NCBI GenBank assembly: GCA_945878355.1
Contig: CAMCTC010000035.1
Span: 1 to 45,384, forward strand
Length of the DNA: 45,384 nucleotides
Source of the DNA: Bordetella parapertussis
GTDB taxonomy: Bacteria > Pseudomonadota > Gammaproteobacteria > Burkholderiales > Burkholderiaceae_C
Reading direction: 5' to 3'
Part shown: positions 24,168 through 32,914 of the stretch, in pieces
Numbering within the stretch: the first letter of the stretch is position 1
Layout of the letters: every line of letters begins with the position of its first letter
Notes under the pieces: generated by a model
The model's database searches: none
Seen by the model: the letters and a program-made list of their open reading frames with translations, nothing else
What the model was told of the DNA's origin: nothing
Program-made: the position numbers and the translations under genes

Positions 24168-24788
24168 ATGACCGCAACGTGGTACGACCCGAAGCCCCCA
24201 AAACCTGCCGAGGGGCGGTTCGGCCGGCTGACCACGATGGCCACGCTGGCCGCGATGGCCATGTCAGCGCTGCTGGCCTGTCCACTGGTGCTGGCGCATG
24301 GCGGGCAGGCCACGCTGGGTGCACCGCCCGCGCTGGCCGTGTCGGGCGTGCTGCCAGCACCGCCGGCAGGCGTGGCCGAACTGCGCTTCAGCGAGATGTT
24401 CCAGCGCCCGGTCGGCCCCAAGGGGCTGGAGCCCAGCGCGCGCTTGCTCGCGCTCGATGGCCTGACGGTGCGCCTGGTCGGTTACATGGCCAGCGCCGAA
24501 TTGCCAATGGCCGGACGGCTGGTCCTGTCGCCGCTGCCCATCGCCTTGAGCGACGAGGATGAGCCGCTGGCCGACGACCTGCCCGCGCAAGCCATCTTTG
24601 TCCACCTCAGTGGCCCGGCCGCAGCGCACACCCTGCCCAATTACAGCGGACTGATCCAGTTGCAAGGGCGGCTGTCGGTCGGCGCCCGCGACGAGCCCGA
24701 CGGCCACCTGTCGTCGGTGCGCTTGCTGCTCGACGAACAGGCTTCGCAGCAGTTGCTGCCGCCAGCGGCACCGCGTCGCCTGCGCTGA
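24168..24788 (+). CDS. Exported protein, DUF3299-like
   Basis: 206 residues. A hydrophobic stretch after a charged start (MATLAAMAMSALLACPLVLAHG, residues 24-45, shown as a signal) indicates export. The mature part has LLALDGLTVRLVGYMASAEL, which resembles the GKxVRIxGYMVPL core of DUF3299 proteins; function unknown. It is followed after 56 bp by the alkaline phosphatase and preceded by a candidate PhoB box, so the two are probably cotranscribed. The start methionine lies just beyond the duplicated segment; upstream in-frame codons run through the repeat and are unlikely to be translated. Confidence 0.55.
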   Translation: MTATWYDPKPPKPAEGRFGRLTTMATLAAMAMSALLACPLVLAHGGQATLGAPPALAVSGVLPAPPAGVAELRFSEMFQRPVGPKGLEPSARLLALDGLTVRLVGYMASAELPMAGRLVLSPLPIALSDEDEPLADDLPAQAIFVHLSGPAAAHTLPNYSGLIQLQGRLSVGARDEPDGHLSSVRLLLDEQASQQLLPPAAPRRLR

Positions 24789-24844
24789 GCCTGAGCAGTC
24801 CGACCCGGCAAGCCCCGCCTATCCATCCCCAGCCGGAGAGTGCT

Positions 24845-26875
24845 ATGTCACCGCTATCTGAATACCTTCACCATCGGTCAGCCCTGGCCGCCAAATCGCT
24901 GCTGCTCGCGTTGACGCTGGGCGCCACCATGGCAGCCCAGGCCGCACCCACGATCTCGCGCCTGACGCCGCCGTCCAACCCGCGACTGGCCACCGCCACG
25001 ACGCTGGCGCGCTTCCTGCCGGGTCAGAAGTTCGACCTGCAGGCTACCGTGCAGCCGAGCGCGGGCACCCGCATCACGCGCGTGCGCTTCGCGGTCGACG
25101 ACCAACCGGTGGCCGATCTGCAGCACGATGGCGGCGGCGCCGACCAGTTCGGCGGCGAGACCAGCCTGGTCAAGAACGGCCTGGTCAAGAACCTGGCCGA
25201 GGGCACGGTCGTGGCCTCGCTGCGGGCCTATGCCAACAGCCAGCCGGGGCTGCACTGGCTCAGCGTCACAGCCACCGACAGCCGTGGCGACACCAGCACC
25301 CGCCAGGGCAGTTTCGAGGTGGTGCCGATTCTGACCGGCCAGGGTCAGGTCGCCAAGAACATCATCATCCTGCTGGGCGATGGCATGGGCGCATCGCACC
25401 GCACCGCCGCGCGCATCATGGCCAAGGGCTATCTGCAAGGCATGGCGCAGGACCGGTTGGCGATGGACAAGTTCCCGGTCACCGGCATGGTGATGACCTC
25501 CTCGCTGGACTCGATCGTCACGGATTCGGCCCCCGGCATGGCCAACTATGTCAACGGCAACAAGGCCGCCAACAACCAGGAAGGCGTGTTCCCGGACGAC
25601 ACCGTCTCGGCCTTCGACAACCCGCGCATCGAGTACCTGTCCGAGTACCTGCACCGGCTGCGCGGCAGCGCGCTGGGCCTGGTGACCACATCCGACGTGT
25701 TTGACGCCACGCCGGCGGCCAACGCGGTGCACACCGCGTCGCGCGGCATGGGCACCGGCATCGTCGACCAGTACCTGGACGATCGCCACCTGACCGGGCT
25801 GAAGGTGTTGATGGGCGGCGGGCGCAAGTGGTTTCTGCCCAACCCAGGCAGCGCCGACAAGCGCCAGGCGGTCAATGGTTCGCAGCGGCGCGACGCCAGC
25901 GACTACATCCTGCCGCCCGATTTGGTGGCGGGCTGGAAGGCCAGCCCCGGCAAGCTCGACAGCGGTCGCGACCTGATCGCGGACTTTCAGTCTGCCGGTT
26001 TCGCCTACGCCAGCGACCGCGGCGTGCTCGATCGCATCGGCACACCCGACAAACTGCTGGGCTTGTTTGCCTACTCCAACATGAACGTGGCATTCGACAA
26101 GATCAACGGCCGGCGCGGCACCTCCAGCGTGGTGGCCGACTACGGTTTCCCCGACCAGCCCATGCTCGACGAGATGACCGCGTCAGCGCTGAAGGTGCTG
26201 GCCAAGGACAACGCCAAGGGCTTCGTGCTGATGGTCGAAGGCGCGTCGATCGACAAGCAGTCGCACCTGATGGACACCGACCGCTGGCTGCTCGAAACGC
26301 TGGAATTCGACCGCGCGGTGGAACTGGCCAGAGACTTCGCGACAACCCATCCCGACACGCTGGTGATCGTCACCGCCGACCATGAATGCGCGGGTGCTGC
26401 GATCATCGGCGCGGCCACGGTGTCCGAGGCGGTGCTGCGCAGCCGCACCGCCACCACCGCCGAGATGCGCGACAAGGTGGTCGGCGTCTACGGAGCCGCG
26501 CGCTTTCCCGAGTACTCGATCCTGGCCGACGGTTACCCCGCCAGCACCGACATCGACCGCAAGATGCTGATCGGCTATGGCGCCAATGCCGACCGCTACG
26601 AGGCCTGGGTGTCCAATCCTTTACCCACCCGCGATGAGCAGCAGCCCTTCGCCAACCAGGCGCCGCTCAACAGCTACCCGGCCAGCCCGGCCCAGCGCAA
26701 CAACACCACCGGCTACCTGGTCACCGGCCAGGTGCCCGGCTCGCAAGCAGCGCACACGGCCACCGATGTGCCGCTGTCGGCCTTCGGCCGCGGCGCGATG
26801 CTGTTCACCGGCCTCTACGACAACACCGACGTGTTCTTCAAGCTCGGGCAGGTGCTGTTGGGCGGCGTGAAGTAA
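24845..26875 (+). CDS. Alkaline phosphatase, PhoA superfamily, with N-terminal Ig-like domain
   Basis: 676 residues with a signal peptide (residues 12-34, cut after AQAA). Residues 36-160 form an Ig-like domain (RFAVDDQPVADLQHDGGG, HWLSVTATDSRGDT). The phosphatase domain starts at KNIIILLGDGMG (Asp179); the nucleophile is Ser228 in TDSAPGMANY. Zinc ligands are in EGASIDKQSH, TADHE and HTATDVPLSAFG. It hydrolyses phosphomonoesters in the periplasm or at the cell surface. The length exceeds E. coli PhoA (471) because of the Ig domain. AGCCGGAGAG is a good ribosome site. Second gene after a candidate PhoB box. Confidence 0.93.
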   Translation: MSPLSEYLHHRSALAAKSLLLALTLGATMAAQAAPTISRLTPPSNPRLATATTLARFLPGQKFDLQATVQPSAGTRITRVRFAVDDQPVADLQHDGGGADQFGGETSLVKNGLVKNLAEGTVVASLRAYANSQPGLHWLSVTATDSRGDTSTRQGSFEVVPILTGQGQVAKNIIILLGDGMGASHRTAARIMAKGYLQGMAQDRLAMDKFPVTGMVMTSSLDSIVTDSAPGMANYVNGNKAANNQEGVFPDDTVSAFDNPRIEYLSEYLHRLRGSALGLVTTSDVFDATPAANAVHTASRGMGTGIVDQYLDDRHLTGLKVLMGGGRKWFLPNPGSADKRQAVNGSQRRDASDYILPPDLVAGWKASPGKLDSGRDLIADFQSAGFAYASDRGVLDRIGTPDKLLGLFAYSNMNVAFDKINGRRGTSSVVADYGFPDQPMLDEMTASALKVLAKDNAKGFVLMVEGASIDKQSHLMDTDRWLLETLEFDRAVELARDFATTHPDTLVIVTADHECAGAAIIGAATVSEAVLRSRTATTAEMRDKVVGVYGAARFPEYSILADGYPASTDIDRKMLIGYGANADRYEAWVSNPLPTRDEQQPFANQAPLNSYPASPAQRNNTTGYLVTGQVPGSQAAHTATDVPLSAFGRGAMLFTGLYDNTDVFFKLGQVLLGGVK

Positions 26876-26899
26876 CTCGCCGGCGACGCGCCCAGCGGG

Positions 26900-27793
26900 T
26901 CAGCGCGCTTCGGGCAGCGTCATCAAGGCCTGCCCCATGCGGATCGCCACCCCCGGGGCGATGCCGGCAGCCAGGCTGAAGCCGCGCGGCGCGAACACCA
27001 GGATGGTCGAGCCATGCTGGAACCAGCCCATCTCCTGGCCCTTGGCGAAGCGGGCGCCGCCAGGCAACTCGTTCGGCCCGCGGTAACGCAGGTGCAGCAA
27101 GGTGTCTAGCCAGTGCAGCCGGATGCAGGCCACCAGGATCGCCGCCACCGGCACCAGCGCAACGGGGTGGCCACCGCGCTCCAGCGTGGTGTGGATCACC
27201 GCGCGCTCGTTCTTGCAGAACAGCCGTTCGACGCGGGCCAGCGCGATCGGGTTGACGTTCCAGGTGTCGCCCGAGTGGTACGTGACATGCTGCACGCTGC
27301 AGTCCTGCGGCGCGTGGAAGCGGTGGTACATGCTCGAGGTCAGCCGCAGCGTGGCGTAGCAGCCGTCGCGGTAGACCTCGGCGGCCTCGGCCGCCCCCGC
27401 ACCGAACAGGTCGGTCAGCGTGTATGGGAAGCCCTTGGCCTGGAACACCTGGTCACCATCGACCGCGCCGCAGGCACCGACGATCGCATCGCAGGGGCTG
27501 GTCAAGCGCGTCGGGTCGGCATCGATCGGCCGGGCGCCAGGCTTCAACTCGCGGATGAAGCAGTCGTGCAGGCTGTCGAACTGTTGCTTCTTGGCGTCTG
27601 ACAGGTCGAGGTCGGCGAACAGCTTCCAGGCCGCGATCGAAGCCCGGCGCACCAGCGGTTGGCGGATCTGGCTGAACCAACCCATGAAGCGGGTGACGGC
27701 TGTGCGCGGCAGGCGGTTGGTCAGCAGAAAGTTCAGGTCCTCCTGCTGCAGCAGCAGGTCCCGAAATTGGCGCAAGGCGTGCTTGATTTTCAT
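26900..27793 (-). CDS. psd: Phosphatidylserine decarboxylase
   Basis: 297 residues. Psd makes phosphatidylethanolamine from phosphatidylserine at the inner membrane, and cleaves itself to create a pyruvoyl group. The cleavage motif is present as HGST (QEMGWFQHGSTILVFAP) in place of the common LGST; the catalytic histidines are in YHRFHAPQDC. The start is at MKIKHALRQF (27793), with no strong ribosome site. The first codons (ATGAAAA) coincide with half of a PhoB-like box pointing the other way. Divergent from the class III PLP enzyme with 65 bp between. Confidence 0.92.
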   Translation of the reverse strand: MKIKHALRQFRDLLLQQEDLNFLLTNRLPRTAVTRFMGWFSQIRQPLVRRASIAAWKLFADLDLSDAKKQQFDSLHDCFIRELKPGARPIDADPTRLTSPCDAIVGACGAVDGDQVFQAKGFPYTLTDLFGAGAAEAAEVYRDGCYATLRLTSSMYHRFHAPQDCSVQHVTYHSGDTWNVNPIALARVERLFCKNERAVIHTTLERGGHPVALVPVAAILVACIRLHWLDTLLHLRYRGPNELPGGARFAKGQEMGWFQHGSTILVFAPRGFSLAAGIAPGVAIRMGQALMTLPEAR

Positions 27794-27804
27794 GGTGTTG
27801 TCAA
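27787..27804 (+). promoter_or_regulatory. Candidate PhoB box between psd and the PLP enzyme
   Basis: TTTTCAT-GGTG-TTGTCAA, 54 bp before the rightward start at 27859 and overlapping the psd start codon. Five of seven matches in each half; part of the match is coding sequence of psd, so chance is possible. Confidence 0.35.
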
Positions 27805-27858
27805 AGTGCTCTGATAAACCTACGGCATCGAAACTTGAGACGCGCAGCGCGCGACGCG

Positions 27859-29508
27859 ATGAACCCCACATTTGCCCTGTCTGCCCTGGCGCTGGCCGCG
27901 TTGGCCGTGGTCTTGCCGGCCGCAAGGCGCCGGCTGCAACTCTCTGCTGCCAAGCACCCTTCGCTGACCGGCCATTCGCGGATGGCCAAGCGCGTGGCCG
28001 CGCAGGTGCCGGGCTACAGCTACGACGAGACCCGTTTCTTCAACTCGGACGGCGCGCCGGCCGATGTCGTGGCGCAGCGCCGCGTCGGCTTGCAGCAGCT
28101 GGCTGAACTGTTCCGCGAGCGCTTCCCGCGCTCGACCGCGCTCACCGCTGAGACCGCCGACGGCCTGTCGGACCTGCAGTTCACCGCCAGCTACCGCGTG
28201 CCCTTCCAGTACAGCCGCTACCTGCGCGAGCAGATCCGGATGCCGGCCTTCGTCGCCGGTTCCAGCGGCGTGCAAATGACCGACCTCGACGGCAACGACT
28301 TCCTCGACCTCACCGGCTCGTACGGCGTCAACGTGTTCGGCGTCGACTTCTACAAGCAGTGCATCGCCGAGGGCAGCGCGCGCGCCGCCGCGCTCGGCCC
28401 GGTGCTGGGCGCTTACCTGCCCTGCGTGGCCGACAACGTGAAGCGCTTGCGCGCGATCTCCGGGCTGGACGAGGTGTCTTTCCACATGAGCGGCACCGAG
28501 GCCGTGATGCAGGCGGTGCGGCTGTCGCGATACCACACCCGACGCAGCCACCTGGTGCGCTTCTGCGGCGCTTACCACGGCTGGTGGGACGACGTTCAGC
28601 CCGGCCCGGGCAATCCGGCCCGACCCGAGGCCACCTACACGCTCAAAGAGATGGATGAGGCCACGCTGCGCGTGCTGCGCAGCCGCAAGGACATCGCCTG
28701 CGTGCTGGTCAACCCGCTGCAGTCGCTGCACCCCAACCAGGGCGCGCCTGGCGATTCGTCGCTGATGACCAGCCGCCAGGGCGCGGGCTTCGACCGCGCC
28801 GCCTACACCGCCTGGCTGCAGCAACTGCGCCAGGTCTGCACCGAGCGCGGCATCGTGCTGATCTTCGACGAGGTGTTCATGGGTTTCCGCCTGGCGCCCG
28901 GCGGCGCGCAGGAATTCTTCGGCGTCAAGGCCGACCTGGTGACCTATGGCAAGACACTGGGCGGCGGCCTGCCGGTCGGCGTGGTCTGCGGCCGCAAGGA
29001 CTTGATGAAGCGCTTCCGCGAAGACCGCCCGGCCGACCTCTGCTTTGCCCGCGGCACCTTCAACGCCCACCCCTATGTGATGGCGGCGATGCAGGTCTTT
29101 CTCGAGCGCCTGGACAGCGCCGAGGTGCGCGCGATCTACGACGGCCAGGATGCGCGCTGGGACGCCCGCGCCGCGCGCTTCAACCAGCGCCTGGCCGACG
29201 CCGGCCTGCCGGTGCGGGTGGCGCACCTGCAATCGGTGTGGACGGTCTGCTACACCCAGCCCGGGCGCTACCACTGGCTGCTGCAGTACTACCTGCGGGC
29301 CCAAGGCCTGGCGCTGAGCTGGATAGGCACAGGCCGGCTGATCTTCAGCCTGAACTACAGCGACGCCGATTTCGAGACCGCGCTGCAGCGCTTCGTAGCC
29401 GCCGGCTGCGCGATGAAGGCCGACGGCTGGTGGTGGCAGGACGCCACGCTGACCGACAAATCGATCAAGCGCGGCATCCTGCGCGAGTTGCTGGCGCACC
29501 GGTTCTGA
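27859..29508 (+). CDS. Membrane-anchored class III aminotransferase/aminomutase-like PLP enzyme
   Basis: 549 residues. Residues 3-22 are a hydrophobic segment followed by RRR, a probable membrane anchor. The rest is a fold-type I class III enzyme: SGTEAVMQAVR (211-221), GAYHGWWDD (237-245), IFDEVFMGFR (335-344, Asp337) and the PLP lysine Lys365 in TYGKTLGGGLPVG. It resembles glutamate-1-semialdehyde aminomutases but is 120 residues longer and is not hemL. Start at MNPTFA; the upstream MRRAARDA codons are unlikely. It sits next to psd among lipid genes and may act on an amino headgroup or fatty-acid-derived amine; that is speculation. Confidence 0.85.
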   Translation: MNPTFALSALALAALAVVLPAARRRLQLSAAKHPSLTGHSRMAKRVAAQVPGYSYDETRFFNSDGAPADVVAQRRVGLQQLAELFRERFPRSTALTAETADGLSDLQFTASYRVPFQYSRYLREQIRMPAFVAGSSGVQMTDLDGNDFLDLTGSYGVNVFGVDFYKQCIAEGSARAAALGPVLGAYLPCVADNVKRLRAISGLDEVSFHMSGTEAVMQAVRLSRYHTRRSHLVRFCGAYHGWWDDVQPGPGNPARPEATYTLKEMDEATLRVLRSRKDIACVLVNPLQSLHPNQGAPGDSSLMTSRQGAGFDRAAYTAWLQQLRQVCTERGIVLIFDEVFMGFRLAPGGAQEFFGVKADLVTYGKTLGGGLPVGVVCGRKDLMKRFREDRPADLCFARGTFNAHPYVMAAMQVFLERLDSAEVRAIYDGQDARWDARAARFNQRLADAGLPVRVAHLQSVWTVCYTQPGRYHWLLQYYLRAQGLALSWIGTGRLIFSLNYSDADFETALQRFVAAGCAMKADGWWWQDATLTDKSIKRGILRELLAHRF

Positions 29509-29550
29509 CGCCGCGTGCGGCGCCGCGGCCATCGCGCCGGGGCGTCGCAC

Positions 29551-30171
29551 TCAGGCTTGAGGCGCTTCGTGCGCCACATGCCCCATCGGGTCGATCAGCT
29601 CGCCGCGCAGCAAGGCGCCCGGCGCCTTGTGGTAGAGCCAGACATCGTGGAAAGGGTCGGTCAGGATCTTGGTCGCCCAGACCAGGCCGGTTTGAACGTT
29701 GTACAGAAAGAACAGGTGCACGGTGCGGAACAACAAGCCGCCCGCGCCGATCAGCAGCCACAGCCAACCGACCTGGTGCGCATAGCCCGAGAACGAGCTG
29801 TGCGGCGCGACCAGGCCCCAAAGCCCAGGCTGCAGCGCGACCAGCACCGGTGACGCGGCCCAGATCGCGATCAACACGATCTTGCGGCGCAGGTTGTAGC
29901 CGACCTTGATGGCTTCCTTGTGTTCGTGGCTGGCTCGGTTGACATGGTCGTAACCGTCGGGCTCAAAAAAGAAATGACCGATCTGGCGGCTGCTCATCGA
30001 CACCAGCCAGGCCAGCAGACCGGCCACGGCCGGGTCGATGAACAGCATCGCATAGGCGACGATGAAGCTCAGCGCCGACAGCAGGTGCAGTGCCTGGTTG
30101 ATGCGGCTGTGGTGGTAGTAGCGGTGGTCGTCCCAGCGCTGGACCGCGAGGGCCCGCAGAAATTCATTCAT
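29551..30171 (-). CDS. Integral membrane protein, Mpo1/DUF962-like
   Basis: 206 residues with about four membrane segments (roughly 30-48, 49-65, 98-115, 130-155). HHSRINQALHLLSALSF and RQIGHFFFEPDGY match the histidine pattern of the Mpo1/DUF962 family; further histidines lie in NRASHEHKEA. Yeast Mpo1 is an iron dioxygenase in alpha-oxidation of 2-hydroxy fatty acids. If the assignment holds, this protein could shorten hydroxylated acyl chains in a lipid-remodelling setting. Divergent from the GT4 gene; a PhoB-like box points toward it. Confidence 0.55.
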   Translation of the reverse strand: MNEFLRALAVQRWDDHRYYHHSRINQALHLLSALSFIVAYAMLFIDPAVAGLLAWLVSMSSRQIGHFFFEPDGYDHVNRASHEHKEAIKVGYNLRRKIVLIAIWAASPVLVALQPGLWGLVAPHSSFSGYAHQVGWLWLLIGAGGLLFRTVHLFFLYNVQTGLVWATKILTDPFHDVWLYHKAPGALLRGELIDPMGHVAHEAPQA

Positions 30172-30258
30172 ATTCGCTTCCTTGGTCTGAAAGAGCGGGG
30201 CTCGTACGCGGACCCGTCGTCAAGACCGCGCTGCCGGCCGCCATGGTGATGGCAAGCC

Positions 30259-30276
30259 GTGACGATGGGGTGACGG
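30259..30276 (-). promoter_or_regulatory. Candidate PhoB box facing the Mpo1-like gene
   Basis: On the minus strand CCGTCAC-CCCA-TCGTCAC, 87 bp before the start at 30171. Both halves keep GTCAC. Confidence 0.4.
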
Positions 30277-30303
30277 ATTCGTGTCTTTGCCGAGACAGTC
30301 GGT

Positions 30304-30321
30304 CCGTCATCAAGTTGTTGC
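30304..30321 (+). promoter_or_regulatory. Candidate PhoB box facing the GT4 gene
   Basis: CCGTCAT-CAAG-TTGTTGC. It matches the known E. coli phoA box (CTGTCATAAAGTTGTCAC) at 14 of 18 positions; the second half is weak. 28 bp before the start at 30350. Confidence 0.4.
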
Positions 30322-30349
30322 AGTCGCGAACGACGATGTGCGATTCCCA

Positions 30350-31615
30350 ATGGACGCAGATGCCATGTCGAATATCGCTTCCGATGTCGTGGTCGACGAA
30401 TTGCAAGCTGCGCAACGCGCGCTCCGCATCGCCGTCGTCACCGAGACCTACCCACCCGAAGTCAACGGCGTGTCGCTGACGATCGCTCGCGTCGTCGAAG
30501 GCTTGCGCGACCGGGGCCACGACTTGCAGCTGATCCGCCCGCGCCAGCAAGCCGATGACCAAGCCGACAGCGGCGAGCGCTTCCACGAAATGCTGCTGCG
30601 CGGCCTGCCGATCCCGCGTTACCCGCACCTGAAGATGGGCTTGCCGGCCAAACCGACGCTGACCAGGCTGTGGTCGCTGCGCCGACCCGACGTCGTGCAC
30701 ATCGCCACCGAGGGTCCGCTGGGCTGGTCGGCGCTGCAGGCCGCGCACAAGCTGAAGCTGCCGGTGACCTCGGACTTTCGCACCAACTTCGATGCCTACA
30801 GCCGGCACTACGGCGTGGGCTGGCTGCGCAAGCCGATCATGGCCTACCTGCGCAAGTTCCACAACCGCACCCTCGCGACCATGGTGCCCACCGAAGACCT
30901 GTGCGCCAAGCTCGTCGCCAGCGGTTTTCGTCACGTGCAGGTGGTCGGGCGCGGCGTCGACACCGACCGCTTTTCGCCGATCCACCGCAGCCAGGCCTTG
31001 CGCGAGAGCTGGGGGGCCGGGCCGCAAACCCTGGTCGTCGCCTGCGTGGGCCGGCTCGCGCCAGAGAAGAACCTGGGCTGCCTGCTACAGGCTTTCGCGG
31101 CGATCCGGGCCCGCCGACCGGACAGCCTGCTGCTGCTGGTCGGTGACGGCCCGTCGCGGCGCGAGCTGCAGGCAGCCTGCCCGGACGCCTCATTCGCCGG
31201 CCTGCGCAGCGGCCTGGACCTGTCAGCGCACTACGCCTCGGCCGACATGCTGCTGTTTCCCAGCACCACCGAAACCTTCGGCAATGTCACCCCCGAAGCC
31301 ATGGCCAGCGCCCTGCCGGTGCTGGCCTACGACTACGCGGCGGCAGCACAGCTGATCCGTTCGGGCGACAACGGGATGCTGGCATCGTTCGATCAGACCG
31401 AGTCGTTCATCGCCCGCGCCGCAACAATGGCCTGCGACCCGGCGGGCCTGGCCGCCATGGGTCAGCGGGCGCGCGAATCCATGCATGCCCAGGGTTGGGA
31501 CCGCATCATCGGGCAGGTTGAGGCCTTGCTGCGTCAGGCTCTGGCGCAGCCGCTGGCACCGGCCTTGGCATCAACCGTTGTCGCAGCACCAGCAACAACA
31601 CCAGCGTGGCCGTGA
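30350..31615 (+). CDS. GT4-family glycosyltransferase (Agt/MgtA-like)
   Basis: 421 residues from ATG 30350 (30365 also possible). GT-B fold of family GT4: RIAVVTETYPPEVNGVS at the start, GLPIPRYPHLKMGLP, VGRLAPEKNLGCLLQAF, and the donor-binding E-x7-E in STTETFGNVTPEAMA. Close relatives glycosylate diacylglycerol or other lipids (the Agt partner of PlcP, and MgtA-like mannosyltransferases). With PlcP two genes away, diacylglycerol is the likely acceptor; the sugar cannot be told. Its last 110 bp overlap the 3' end of the convergent LplT-like gene. Confidence 0.82.
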   Translation: MDADAMSNIASDVVVDELQAAQRALRIAVVTETYPPEVNGVSLTIARVVEGLRDRGHDLQLIRPRQQADDQADSGERFHEMLLRGLPIPRYPHLKMGLPAKPTLTRLWSLRRPDVVHIATEGPLGWSALQAAHKLKLPVTSDFRTNFDAYSRHYGVGWLRKPIMAYLRKFHNRTLATMVPTEDLCAKLVASGFRHVQVVGRGVDTDRFSPIHRSQALRESWGAGPQTLVVACVGRLAPEKNLGCLLQAFAAIRARRPDSLLLLVGDGPSRRELQAACPDASFAGLRSGLDLSAHYASADMLLFPSTTETFGNVTPEAMASALPVLAYDYAAAAQLIRSGDNGMLASFDQTESFIARAATMACDPAGLAAMGQRARESMHAQGWDRIIGQVEALLRQALAQPLAPALASTVVAAPATTPAWP

Positions 31616-32813
31616 CCCAACCCAGCAAGCGCATCAGCGGCACGATCGGCAAATCTAGCGCCAGCAGCAAGGCATAGCCCGCCAGCATCAGCAGGATGCT
31701 GAGGTTCTCGTTGAAGTTTTGCACCGCGATCGAACGCCCAGCGCTCAGCAGCAGCTGACCGCGGTGCTGCAACAACGCGTTCATCGGCACCACCAGCAAG
31801 CCACCGACCGCGCCGATCAGCGCGAGCATCGGCAAGGCGGCGGCTCGGCTGGGCAGGCTCGCCGCCAGCGCGATGCCCAGACCCAGCACGATACCCGCCG
31901 GCAAGACCCGGCGCGCCTGGGCCAACGCGATGAAGCGCCCTGCCGTGGCAGCGCCGAACACCACGCCCACCGCCACGGCCGCCTGCAGCGTGGCCGCTTG
32001 CGACAGCGACAGCCCGAGCGCATCGACCGCCCAACGCAGCACCGCAAACTGCAACGTCGCGCCCACGCCCCAAAACAAGGTTGTCACCGCCAGCGACAAC
32101 CCGCCCAGCGGGTCGCGCCACAACAAGCGGTTCGCAGCGCCAAACTCCTTGAGCAACTGGGTCGGACGCCGGCTGGCGGCCGGGTAGCGTGCGCCGCTGT
32201 CGGGCAGACCGAGGTTGAGCAGTCCCGACAGCGCGTACACCGTCAACAGCAAGGCCAGCGCCGGCCACAGCGCGTGCGGCGGTGCGAGCCAAGCCATCGC
32301 CGAGGCCGCGAACAACTGCGCCGCGTCGCTGACCAGCAAGCCGCCCAGCACCGTGCCCAGCAGCACCGCGCCAACCACCGAGACCTCGATCCAGCCGTTG
32401 GCCGCGACCAGGCGCTGCGCAGGCACCAGTTCGGTGACCAGGCCGTACTTCGCCGGCGCATAGGCCGCAGCACCGCAGCCCAACAGGCCGAAGCACAGCA
32501 AGGGATTCAGCCCGGCCATCAGCCCCAGCAGCGCGATCGCTTTCAAGCCATTGGTCCAGGCCATCAGCCTGGCCTTGGGCACCGCGTCGGCCAGCGGCCC
32601 GACCCAGGGCGCGAGCAGCACATAGGACAGCGTCGACGAGAACTTGAGCATCGGCGCGAGCCAGCCTGGCAAGCCACGGGCCTGCAGCAGCGCGATGGTC
32701 ACGATCAGCAAGGCGTTGTCGGCCAATGCCGAGCAGAACTGCGCGGCGATCAAGCGGTAAAAACCGCGCGGCATCGGCCCGACGGTGGCGGTGGGAGCGG
32801 GCGCTTTGGACAT
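31506..32813 (-). CDS. lplT: LplT-like lysophospholipid transporter (MFS)
   Basis: 435 residues, twelve membrane segments. FYRLIAAQFCSALADNALLI and YAPAKYGLVTELVPAQRLVAANGW are signature blocks of LplT, which flips lysophospholipids into the cytoplasm for re-acylation. The acyltransferase Aas, often next to or fused with LplT, is not in the window. The C-terminal tail (PVPAAAPEPDAARPQPAR) is encoded in the overlap with the GT4 gene. Start at MSKAPAP (32813); the longer frame is a basic, unconserved leader. Divergent from plcP, so both may respond to the same regulatory site. Confidence 0.88.
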   Translation of the reverse strand: MSKAPAPTATVGPMPRGFYRLIAAQFCSALADNALLIVTIALLQARGLPGWLAPMLKFSSTLSYVLLAPWVGPLADAVPKARLMAWTNGLKAIALLGLMAGLNPLLCFGLLGCGAAAYAPAKYGLVTELVPAQRLVAANGWIEVSVVGAVLLGTVLGGLLVSDAAQLFAASAMAWLAPPHALWPALALLLTVYALSGLLNLGLPDSGARYPAASRRPTQLLKEFGAANRLLWRDPLGGLSLAVTTLFWGVGATLQFAVLRWAVDALGLSLSQAATLQAAVAVGVVFGAATAGRFIALAQARRVLPAGIVLGLGIALAASLPSRAAALPMLALIGAVGGLLVVPMNALLQHRGQLLLSAGRSIAVQNFNENLSILLMLAGYALLLALDLPIVPLMRLLGWVTATLVLLLVLRQRLMPRPVPAAAPEPDAARPQPAR

Positions 32814-32872
32814 TGCCAGCGATGCTCGCAGGCTTGTGCAACGGTTTGGTGACGGCACGTCGCAAATAGCAG

Positions 32873-32890
32873 TTTTCACGCTGCTGTCAC
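32873..32890 (+). promoter_or_regulatory. Candidate PhoB box upstream of plcP
   Basis: TTTTCAC-GCTG-CTGTCAC. The first half resembles the TTTTCAT half of the E. coli phoB box, the second matches consensus at six of seven. 24 bp before the plcP start, 60 bp from the divergent lplT start. Confidence 0.55.
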
Positions 32891-32914
32891 AGCCCCAGGC
32901 GACGATCAACGCCC

